64,000 nt of DNA from DATFVA01 sp963832355 (GTDB taxonomy: Bacteria; Bacteroidota; Ignavibacteria; Ignavibacteriales; Ignavibacteriaceae): contig CAWHTX010000008.1 in assembly GCA_963832355.1 (NCBI GenBank), forward strand, positions 1 to 64,000. Reading direction: 5' to 3'. Below the pieces are notes generated by a model. The model made no database searches and was not told where the DNA came from. It saw nothing but the letters and a program-made list of their open reading frames with translations. A program made the translations under genes and the position numbers. Of this stretch, positions 1 to 7,800 are shown in pieces. Position 1 is the stretch's first letter. Each line of letters starts with the position of its first letter.

Positions 1-580
1 GATATAAGAATCTGTTCTTGCCGGATCAGCTTCTTATAGCCTTCTTAAAGAAACCTTCTGCGTCTATAAAGGCTTTATATGCATAATCATTATAACTGAG
101 TGATGCATCCTCATACTTCATAAACGAATTATGATACTCGTAAAAATCCTCTTCCTTAATTTTCCCCATATTAAAGAGTGCTTCAGTATTATCGGGATCC
201 AGCTGGAGTATATCCTCATAAACATCATAGGCCATACTGCTGCTGAAAAACTCCATAAGCTTTGCTTTAAGCATCCTGTAATCAATGTTTTTCGGATCGG
301 CCCAGATCGCTTTATCAATGTAATCTCTGGCTTTCCCCCTGCTGTAGACTGTGTTTTTATCAAATTCTATCTTTGCCAGTTCATACCAGGATGGAGCGTA
401 GGAGAATTCCCGTGCTGAGTTATAGAATAACGTTTCGGCTTCTGCGGTTTTCCCTGCTTTCAGGTTAGTCATAGCCCGACTATGATATTCATTTGATGGT
501 TCTGAAGAGGTCTGTCCGGATATAAAGGGGACATAAAACAGGAGGATGACCAGGAAAATATTTTTGATTTTTAGGTTCAT
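1..580 (-). CDS. TPR-repeat secreted protein, frameshifted, cut by window edge
   Basis: Residues 1-23 form a hydrophobic signal peptide (ends near FISGQ). The rest is tetratricopeptide-like: three helical-pair units, including NTEALFNMGKI, so it is probably a periplasmic scaffold or interaction protein. The start ATG is at 580. The open frame stops at 26-28 after FFKKAIRS. Dropping one base there gives an uninterrupted DPARTDSYI to base 1, which continues a TPR helix naturally. The gene is therefore likely longer, with a +1 indel at about 26-32. No specific function can be assigned. Proteins with a GWxTD domain often carry such N-terminal TPRs, but the distal part is outside the window. Confidence 0.6.
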
Positions 581-677
581 CTTTTCTGCTGGTTACTAAA
601 AAGTCTGCCGTACAAATTAATATAACTTATTCTCTTAGAAATTAATGTTTGGAAGCTGAGAATGCAATGATCAATTA

Positions 678-790
678 ATGGCATAATCCTGCTCGTACTG
701 CGGGATCAGGTCTTAATCCATGCCGGCGGGTCGGGACTCCCAAATCAGCCTGAAACAGGTTCAATCCGATTGGACAGGACGTGCGGCAGA
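678..790. ncRNA. Candidate structured RNA (unassigned)
   Basis: This GC-richer island sits inside an AT-rich 510-base gap and can fold into several consecutive helices. GGCAT/ATGCC (680-684 with 719-723) encloses ATCCTG/CGGGAT. CCTG-aaa-CAGG lies inside CCAAATC/GATTGG, and TGCCG/CGGCA (720-724 with 783-787) can close the second part. It lies about 300 bases upstream of the RRM gene (plus) and about 100 bases upstream of the TPR gene (minus), so the strand is open. I do not recognise SRP RNA, tmRNA, RNase P or a common riboswitch core. Confidence 0.3.
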
Positions 791-1042
791 TATCATGTAT
801 CGATTTTAGCGCAAAAATTCATTCTGGGTACTAGGAAAATTAATTTATTGTCAGTATTTTATTTATCAGATAATGAAACTTTAACCAGTACTCCAGGTAA
901 AAAGATAAATTAGGGAGATATAGTAAATAGCGAAGTGACCCTTTAATTAATACCTCTTTTTAAAGACCTGACAATTCGTTCCCCTTTAAATCTAGTAAGT
1001 TTTAATCAAATAACATCCATTTTACGTCTTTACCATAAATTC

Positions 1043-1052
1043 CTGTACAGGA
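1043..1052. promoter_or_regulatory. Perfect 10-bp palindrome upstream of RRM gene
   Basis: CCTGTACAGG is a perfect palindrome 38 bases before the start codon of the RRM protein gene at 1091. It could be an operator or a small hairpin in the 5' leader. The remainder of 581-1090 is AT-rich, with no open frame I can support other than the possible RNA at 678-790. Confidence 0.25.
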
Positions 1053-1090
1053 TTGCGGCAAGCGTTAAAATTCAAACAAAAGGAAATAAT

Positions 1091-1402
1091 ATGAACATCT
1101 ATGTAGGAAACATGTCAACTTCTGTAAATGAAGAAGATCTGACAAAGTTATTTTCCGTTTACGGAAATATATCGAGAGTTAAAATTATAAAAGACGCCTA
1201 TACAGGCCTGTCTAAAGGCTTCGGTTTTGTTGAGATGACAGGCAAACCGGAAGAGGCTATTAAGCAGCTTGATAAAAAAGACTTCAAAGGTAAGGTTATT
1301 ACCGTTAATGAAGCCCGTTCAAAAAATAATAACACCCCAAGATCCGGAGGCCGCGGTGTTTTCAGTAATTATGGCGGGAACGGCCGTTCAGACAGATGGT
1401 GA
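1091..1402 (+). CDS. RRM-domain RNA-binding protein
   Basis: This 103-residue cytoplasmic protein is essentially one RNA recognition motif. RNP2 is IYVGNM at residues 3-8 and RNP1 is KGFGFVEM at about residues 43-50. A short glycine/arginine-rich tail follows (SGGRGVF..GGNGRSDRW). Such single-RRM proteins are common in Bacteroidetes, Chlorobi and cyanobacteria; they bind single-stranded RNA and are often cold-induced. The ATG at 1091 follows an AAAAGGAA purine stretch, and a hairpin terminator lies directly downstream. The gene is monocistronic. In Chlorobi, RRM genes are known to carry structured leaders (Chlorobi-RRM motif); I cannot confirm that here. Confidence 0.9.
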   Translation: MNIYVGNMSTSVNEEDLTKLFSVYGNISRVKIIKDAYTGLSKGFGFVEMTGKPEEAIKQLDKKDFKGKVITVNEARSKNNNTPRSGGRGVFSNYGGNGRSDRW

Positions 1403-1425
1403 TAAGTTTTTCAGGCACTTATAAG

Positions 1426-1453
1426 AAAACCCCGTGCAAAGACACAGGGTTTT
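1426..1453 (+). terminator. Rho-independent terminator after RRM gene
   Basis: Inverted repeat AAAACCCCGTG / CACAGGGTTTT with a 6-base loop and a T run in the descending arm, starting 24 bases after the stop codon. One mismatch in the stem. It may also act for the convergent oxidoreductase operon. Confidence 0.7.
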
Positions 1454-1549
1454 AAGATAAACATAAATAAGAAGTTTATTCCGGCCTTCACATCCCCCGG
1501 CCGTAAACCTGCCTTACCCGACAGGTAATTAAATTTAAACTACTAGAAA

Positions 1550-1819
1550 TCAGCCGTCGATATTGTTGAAGCTGGAAGCTACACCGTCCATTGCCTGGGC
1601 TCTAACGTGAATCTCGTTCAGTTTCTGGATTATTCTGAGAACTGCTTCACGCTTTTCTTCTACCAGGTCTGTAACAAAACTCCTGACTTCCGGCATATTG
1701 CATTCATCCAGAATCCCCTCGTAAAAACGAACAATTGAGGTTTCTTTACGAAGTGCTTCATTAAGCATCGCACATGTATTTCTGCAGGCGTGTCCGCATT
1801 TCAATTCATTATCTACCAT
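1550..1819 (-). CDS. Small helical ferritin-like protein, last gene of oxoacid oxidoreductase operon
   Basis: Residue count is 89. The N-terminal cysteine cluster C8-x3-C12-x3-C16 (KCGHACRNTCAML) is followed by a two-helix segment rich in Glu/Arg (LRKETSIVRFYEGI, VTDLVEEKREAVLRII), resembling the helices of ferritin-like or DUF2383 proteins. It starts 30 bases after the gamma-subunit gene and is clearly in the same operon. A role linked to the ferredoxin oxidoreductase (metal or redox accessory) is inference from position and cysteines only. I do not recognise a named family. Confidence 0.7.
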   Translation of the reverse strand: MVDNELKCGHACRNTCAMLNEALRKETSIVRFYEGILDECNMPEVRSFVTDLVEEKREAVLRIIQKLNEIHVRAQAMDGVASSFNNIDG

Positions 1820-1849
1820 ATTATTACCTCATTCTGGAATATTTTTTGG

Positions 1850-2416
1850 TTAAACTGTTATATTCTCTGCTTCCTGAGCAAATTTCTTCCCTATCATCAA
1901 AGCCTGTTCGTTCAGCGGAATTAAATGATGATGCCTTTCGGGCAGCACTTTCTTCAGAGCCTTCAGTATGTTTTCCATCTTAACGATAGGCCGCTTTTCA
2001 AGGAAGGCACCGACAAGTATCATATTTGCTACCTGCCTTTTGTTCAGCTTCTTTGTAGCTTCTTCGATAGCAGGGAGTCCTAATATTTCTATATCATCCC
2101 TTGTAGGGGGATTTATAATTCCCGACTGTTCATATAACAGGAAACCGCCGGGTTTAAGTGTTTGCTCAAATTTATCGAGAGAGGGTTGGTTTAATACAAC
2201 AGCTGAATCAAATTTCGATAATATAGGCGAGCTGATCCTTGTGTCACTTACAATTACTGTACAGTTTGCGGTTCCGCCTCTCATTTCAGGACCATAAGAG
2301 GGCATCCAGCTGACTTCTTTATTCTCAATCATCGCAGAGTAAGCGATAATTTGTCCCATTGACAGGATCCCCTGTCCTCCGAAACCTGCAAATATTATTT
2401 CCTGTGCTTTCTGCAT
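1850..2416 (-). CDS. vorC: 2-oxoacid:ferredoxin oxidoreductase, gamma subunit
   Basis: A 188-residue pyruvate/ketoisovalerate oxidoreductase catalytic domain. The glycine-rich FAGFGGQGILSMG opens the protein, and the conserved PSYGPEMRGGTANC segment follows at about residues 39-53. The gamma subunit helps bind CoA and completes the four-subunit enzyme that oxidatively decarboxylates 2-oxoacids to acyl-CoA and reduces ferredoxin. It is 38 bases downstream of the beta subunit. The substrate cannot be fixed from this subunit; vor and kor names are both used for such genes. Confidence 0.85.
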   Translation of the reverse strand: MQKAQEIIFAGFGGQGILSMGQIIAYSAMIENKEVSWMPSYGPEMRGGTANCTVIVSDTRISSPILSKFDSAVVLNQPSLDKFEQTLKPGGFLLYEQSGIINPPTRDDIEILGLPAIEEATKKLNKRQVANMILVGAFLEKRPIVKMENILKALKKVLPERHHHLIPLNEQALMIGKKFAQEAENITV

Positions 2417-2454
2417 TTTAATAACCTTTAATATTCATCATATAAAATTCTTAA

Positions 2455-3228
2455 TTATTTCCCGGCCTGCGGTACTTTGATATCACCAAGCGGGTACTGG
2501 GGAAACATTTGATCATCAAGGAACTTAATAGTTTCTACAGGCGTCATCTTCCAGCCGGAAGGACAGTTTGAAACAACCTCTATGAAGCTTGTTCCCTTGT
2601 TCAGATCCTGATACTGGAATCCTTTGGTGATTGCTTTCTTCAGCTTCCTTACAGCGTTAGGAGTATGTACTGCCTGCCTCGTAACATAATATGCACCGGG
2701 AAGATTTGATATCATTTCGGTTATTCTCAAAGGATAACCTATCAGGTCTTTGTCTCTTCCATATGGAGTGGTTGATGTCATCATACCAAGGAGGGATGTA
2801 GGGGCCATCTGACCGCCTGTCATTCCATATATTGCATTGTTAATGAAGATCATCATAAGATTTTCGCCGCGGTTAACAGTATGGATTGTTTCTGCTGTGC
2901 CAATCGCTGCGAGATCGCCGTCTCCCTGGTATGAAAATACATATTTATCAGGGAGCATTCTCTTTATACCGGTTGCAACAGCACTTGCACGGCCGTGGGC
3001 TGCTTCCTGCATATCTATGTCGAGATAATGATATGCAAATACCGAACATCCTACAGGGGCAACCCCGATTGTTTTTTCCTGAATTCCAAGTTCTTCAACA
3101 ACCTCCATCAGCAGTCTGTGCACAACACTGTGTCCGCATCCAGGACAGTAATGAAATACTGTATCTGTTAAAGTGGATGGTTTCTTATAGACTAATTCCA
3201 TTCCATCAATTGCTTCTAAAGTTTCCAT
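2455..3228 (-). CDS. vorA: 2-oxoacid:ferredoxin oxidoreductase, beta (TPP-binding) subunit
   Basis: A 257-residue thiamine-diphosphate-binding subunit. YCPGCGHSVVHRL near residues 28-40 is the family start motif. The TPP/Mg motif runs from GDGDLAAIGTAET to FINN about 28 residues later. It forms the catalytic centre with the alpha subunit. The gap from the alpha gene is 11 bases and an AAGGAGA-type Shine-Dalgarno precedes the ATG at 3228. The unusually clear SD suggests strong translation of this operon. 2-Oxoglutarate is an alternative substrate to branched-chain 2-oxoacids. Confidence 0.88.
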   Translation of the reverse strand: METLEAIDGMELVYKKPSTLTDTVFHYCPGCGHSVVHRLLMEVVEELGIQEKTIGVAPVGCSVFAYHYLDIDMQEAAHGRASAVATGIKRMLPDKYVFSYQGDGDLAAIGTAETIHTVNRGENLMMIFINNAIYGMTGGQMAPTSLLGMMTSTTPYGRDKDLIGYPLRITEMISNLPGAYYVTRQAVHTPNAVRKLKKAITKGFQYQDLNKGTSFIEVVSNCPSGWKMTPVETIKFLDDQMFPQYPLGDIKVPQAGK

Positions 3229-3239
3229 AGTATCTCCTT

Positions 3240-4337
3240 TTACTCCTGACTGATTGATTGTTTTTCAAGTATCGCCTCAACTTCCTCGAAGATATCTTCG
3301 GGAGAAGGAATCATTCCGCCCATTCTTCCCTTGAAGTAAACGGGTTTCCTGCCTTCAACTGCGAGACGAACATCTTCTACCATCTGACCTGCGTTCATTT
3401 CCACGACCAGGAAGAACTCAACCTGTGCGGCCAGTTCTCTTAACCTGTCATACGGGAAAGGATATAATGTAATAGGTCTCAGGAGTCCGAGTTTAATTCC
3501 TTTTTCTCTTGCCAGATCAACAGCTTTCTGACAGATCCTTGATGACAAACCGAATGCAACAAGCATTATGTCTGCATCTTCAGTATTAAAGTTTTCGAAT
3601 TTTACTTCTTTCTTCATCTCTTCATACTTAGCCTGAAGGTTCAGATTGATCTGCTCCATCTTTTCGGGCTGAATAAAGAGAGAGGTAATGATATTTCTTT
3701 CACGATCGGCTGATTTCCCAACGGTTGTCCAGTCGTATTTTGTTTTAGGCAGCGAACCTGCCGGAGGAAGAACGACTTTCTCCATCATCTGACCGAGTGC
3801 ACCGTCAGTAAGGATCATTGCCGGGTTGCGGTATTTTTCAGCGAGTCTGAAGCCTTCGAATACGAAGTCAGCCATCTCCTGAACAGAAGCAGGGGCAAGC
3901 ACTATTAAGTGATAATCGCCATGGCCTCCGCCTTTTACAGCCTGGAAATAGTCGCCCTGTGAAGGCTGAATAGTTCCGAGTCCCGGACCTCCGCGTACAA
4001 CGTTAGCAACCAGACATGGAAGCTGTGCCGATGCAATGTAGGATAATCCTTCCTGCATCAGGCTTATGCCCGGACTCGAGGATGATGTCATTACTCTTGC
4101 GCCGGTGCCTGCTGCACCGTAAATCATATTTATTGAAGCTACTTCGCTTTCGGCCTGAAGTACTACTCCTCCTCTTTTGGGACATTCCTGAGCAAAATAT
4201 TCAAGTACTTCTGATTGAGGAGTGATAGGGTAGCCAAAGTATCCATCCATACCTGCTCTGATAGCGGCTTCAGCAAGAGCTTCATTACCTTTCATCAAAC
4301 GAACGTCGTCGTTGTTTGTATTTTCTGTATTGTTCAT
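3240..4337 (-). CDS. vorB: 2-oxoacid:ferredoxin oxidoreductase, alpha subunit (VorB-like)
   Basis: A 365-residue alpha subunit of the four-subunit type. The N-terminal pyrimidine-binding domain contains GYPITPQSEVLEYF and QAESEVASINMIYGAAGTG, with TSSSSPGISLMQEGLSY and GGPGLGTIQPSQGDYFQAVKG following. The overall pattern is closest to what I know as 3-methyl-2-oxobutanoate (2-ketoisovalerate) oxidoreductase VorB. The C-terminal domain (residues 250-365) is the transketolase C-like fold. The enzyme links branched-chain amino-acid breakdown, or reductive carboxylation, to ferredoxin in the cytoplasm. It follows the ferredoxin subunit by 20 bases. Confidence 0.88.
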   Translation of the reverse strand: MNNTENTNNDDVRLMKGNEALAEAAIRAGMDGYFGYPITPQSEVLEYFAQECPKRGGVVLQAESEVASINMIYGAAGTGARVMTSSSSPGISLMQEGLSYIASAQLPCLVANVVRGGPGLGTIQPSQGDYFQAVKGGGHGDYHLIVLAPASVQEMADFVFEGFRLAEKYRNPAMILTDGALGQMMEKVVLPPAGSLPKTKYDWTTVGKSADRERNIITSLFIQPEKMEQINLNLQAKYEEMKKEVKFENFNTEDADIMLVAFGLSSRICQKAVDLAREKGIKLGLLRPITLYPFPYDRLRELAAQVEFFLVVEMNAGQMVEDVRLAVEGRKPVYFKGRMGGMIPSPEDIFEEVEAILEKQSISQE

Positions 4338-4357
4338 TTCAAACCTTTTTTAATCAA

Positions 4358-4615
4358 TTAACCTATTACTTCAGCAGTCTTTGCAGATTTCTTTAATGCT
4401 GATTTGGGCTGGCGGTAAACAGTTATCGCCGCTTCGGGACATACGAGTGCACAATTGACGCATCCGGTACAATTATCCTGTATCAATTCTACATAACGAT
4501 ATCCGGCTTTATTTATGTGGGATGACAATCCGAGGCTTTCCTGAGGGCAGGCTACGATGCATAATTCGCATCCTTTACACACAACCCCGTCAATTACTAC
4601 CGTTCCTTTTATCAT
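4358..4615 (-). CDS. vorD: 2-oxoacid:ferredoxin oxidoreductase, delta (2x[4Fe-4S]) subunit
   Basis: An 85-residue bacterial-type ferredoxin subunit with two CxxCxxCxxxCP clusters: CKGCELCIVACP at residues 14-25 and CTGCVNCALVCP at about 48-59. It passes electrons from the TPP subunit to external ferredoxin. It is the first gene of the operon (delta-alpha-beta-gamma-89 aa) and sits next to no other ferredoxin-dependent enzyme here. The presence of this O2-sensitive enzyme suggests an anaerobic or facultative life style. Confidence 0.9.
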   Translation of the reverse strand: MIKGTVVIDGVVCKGCELCIVACPQESLGLSSHINKAGYRYVELIQDNCTGCVNCALVCPEAAITVYRQPKSALKKSAKTAEVIG

Positions 4616-4821
4616 TTTTTCTCCAAATTTCTATATCAGACTTTGCAGTAATGAGACAACATATATGCCAGCAAGGCCCCTTTTTTAAAGTGTCTTTTTG
4701 GGCATTATATTCATTAATAGGGTTGGAAATTTTTCAGATTTAAGAAGTGCTGTTGAATTATATTTTTATTAATGGGAAGGCAGTTTTGGTAGAAATGTTG
4801 AAATATTCACCAATATTAGAG

Positions 4822-4846
4822 AAAAACCTGCTTAATGGCAGGTTTT
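4822..4846 (-). terminator. Terminator of the alpha-2-macroglobulin gene
   Basis: On the minus strand GAAAACCTGC..GCAGGTTTTT forms a 9-bp stem with a 6-base loop and a terminal T run, 25 bases after the stop codon at 4871. The rest of 4616-4870 is AT-rich and presumably holds the promoter of the oxidoreductase operon; no clear -35/-10 pair stands out. Confidence 0.65.
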
Positions 4847-4870
4847 CCTCAACTCTTATTTCATATCTGA

Positions 4871-7800
4871 CTATTCGGTCACAGATATATTAAGTTCTGC
4901 ACTATTACCTCCTACTTCAGGATAATACATCAGGTATGCCTGTGCAGCGGGAACGGTATATGCACCGGGCATCTGTGCTTTAATTATATACGAGAATTCC
5001 ATATTATAATTCACATTAGTCACAAAGAAAGCAACTTTTTCATCACGGTATTCTTTGTCGGCATAGAACCAGCGCCAGGGGCGATAATCCCAGTAATCGT
5101 AATATTTGTAATTGTTTTCGCCTTCTATTTCAAAATTCTGTTCATCTTTTACTACCTCGAATCCCGAAGGCAGCATATCTTCAAGGATGAAATACTGAAG
5201 GTCGTTATCTTTGGTATCGACATATGTTTTGACCAGTATATTTTCGCCAGAGACAACAGTCCCATCAAAGCGCTCTTTTGTAAATATTATCCTGTCTTTC
5301 ATCTGCTCAGGTTTAAGTACATAGTATTCTCTTTTCACTTTGAAGCTGCCGGCTTTTGCTGCAGCGTTTTCATCTGTCGTATAATATTGGTTTATACCCG
5401 AGAAATAGAGCTTGCCGGTTCCATTCTTCACGATCTTAATTTCATTTTCTCCCTTAAGAAGAATATTATCCTTTAGTCCGGAGAAACTGAATGTTTTGTT
5501 TACTTTATAGATGTCGTCTTTTGTGAAATGACGGTTTGCAACCTGCTCTCCGTTCACGTATATAGTTACATTATAATCGGGATTAAGTTCATTTGTTGTT
5601 TTCAGGTAATCAGCCAGCGCAAATACAACAGCGGCAGTTTCCTGCGTTGATCTCCAGCTGAATCCCTGCTTCTGCTGGAGCAGCCATCTTACTGTCTTTC
5701 CTATCAGATCGGAATTCGAATTAGTTTTTAACAGTGCTTTGAGTACAAAAGCCGTTGTCTGTACTTTATCATCCTGCCAGCTGTAATGCCATTCTTTCCC
5801 TCCCCAGTAAGCAAACCTGTCTTCACTGTGAACCATTCTTTCCAGTTTTTCTGCTGCCGCCCGGGCAAGTGAATTATTATTTATGTCTTTTAAGGCAATT
5901 GTCAGCAGAGCGATTGAATATGCATTCAAATCATCATCAAGAAGTTTTTCTATCCGGCTGTTTAGTTCGCTGTAATTTGCCGAGTTATATTTCAGGGCAG
6001 TTGCCATTGAATAGAGCATAAATGAAACCGTGGTTTCATCAACCGACTCTGATTTTTCTATCTGTTGTTTAAGATTCTCAACACCTCTTGAATACACATT
6101 ACCGTCAACTGGATAGCCGGCGTTTTTCGCAAGTGTCATTCCGTAGATAACATAAGCGGTCATATACGGGTGTGTTTTGTCATTTGTCCACCATCCCCAT
6201 CCGCCGTCATCATGCTGGAAGTTATAAAGTCTTTTTAAGCCCGCTTCCGCCATCTTCGGCAGTTCTTCTATAGTAGAATATTTCAGCGGTGCATCGATAT
6301 CTTTAAAAGTATTTGCTACAATGATGGTAGGCAGGAACCTGCTCATTGTTTGTTCAACACAGCCGTAAGGGTAACCGACAAGATCGTCAAGCGCTTTAAT
6401 TATGGTTCCGGCCAGGGAGGGACTAAGATTAAACTCCAGTTTTGCTGTCCTTAAATCCACATCACCCGGGATTTTAAAACTTAACTGCTCGGTTTTACTG
6501 AAGTCATTGAAATCAGAAACCAGCGGACTTGTTACACGGATACCCTGCGGAAGTATCGGCACTTTGAGTTCCAGTGCATCGGATTCTTCATTAGTTAGTG
6601 CCTCGGCCGATAACTTTGCTTCGCCCATCGGGTTATTTACCTTAACTGTCCAGTCTATTCTTAATTCACCGTTTTTATCTATTACAATTTCATATACTCC
6701 GTTCTTTCCTTTATTTATATTGGGGTCGTATCCCTTGCTGTTTACTTTGGAGCTTAACAGTTCCACATTATCAGCGGTAAAAGTGATCTTTGTTTTCTTC
6801 TTTTCGTCAAGATAATTATGTACGATGGTAGAGACGGTCATCTCATCACCTTCACGGAAGAAGCGGGGGGTTTCCATTCTGACCAGCAGATCTTTACGTG
6901 ATATAAATTTATCAGCCTGCTGTCCCACATCTGTCTTCTTCGTAACGCCTCTGACTGTAGTTCTCCACGTTGTGAGGTTATCCGGTATTTTGAAACTTAC
7001 CTTCGCCTTACCGTTTTTATCAGTTATTATATCGGCCTTCCAGATAAGTGCATCAACAAAATTTGAGCGCACTTCAGCTTTCACATAAGCGGTGCCTTTG
7101 TCCTTCATTTCCGACTTCATCATTTTCCCGTCCATCATATCCGCCCGCGGAGCATTTATTGCCATTTCATCTGATTCCACAACACCTGCCTGTGATTGTC
7201 CAAATGCCTGAGTTTCAATTACAACCGGTTTCTCTATTTCAAAATTATATTCCGTTGACTTCTTAGTGATATTCACCTTCTTAATTAATGTAAGGTTATG
7301 TCCGTTCCCGGAAATATACAGATCATACTCACCCTGAACGATATTGCCTATCCTGTAATTACCATTGGTATCGGTTTCGGCTGTATAGTAGTATTTTTCG
7401 CTGGTCAGGATAACATAGATATTTTTCGCAGACTCTTTACTATCCTTAATCTTTACTCTTCCGTAAAGTGAACCTTTCTTCAGGTTCGTCTCATTTATGT
7501 TCTCTTCTTTGAAGAAGTTTCTGTCTATGTAGGTAATATCCCTGCTGTGGCTGCTGAAATTGCTGTACTGCAAAGAACTATATGTCGGGATATAAGAATA
7601 TGTCGGTGCATAGAAGAACGACTGAATATCCTGTGTCTGATCTTCTTTAATTGCATAGATACTCTCATCGATGATACCGAAAGACAGGTCTGTGTTTGGA
7701 ACGGGATTTCCCTTATAATCTTTAACTGAAACAAGATAATCTGCATTTTCTCCCGGCTTGTATGTCTCTTTGGAAGGCTTTAAGCTGATATCGAGGAATT

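Noticed and set aside
753..762. GGTTCAATCC resembling a tRNA T-loop
   Set aside because: The flanking bases do not form the T-stem, acceptor or anticodon arms, so it is not a tRNA.
4016..4225. Plus-strand open frames across the vorB gene
   Set aside because: They lie antisense to a strong, motif-rich oxidoreductase gene and show no protein-like motifs or start signals.
6402..7088. Long plus-strand frames in the alpha-2-macroglobulin gene
   Set aside because: They are shadows of the 1664-residue gene, which is supported by several domains on the minus strand.
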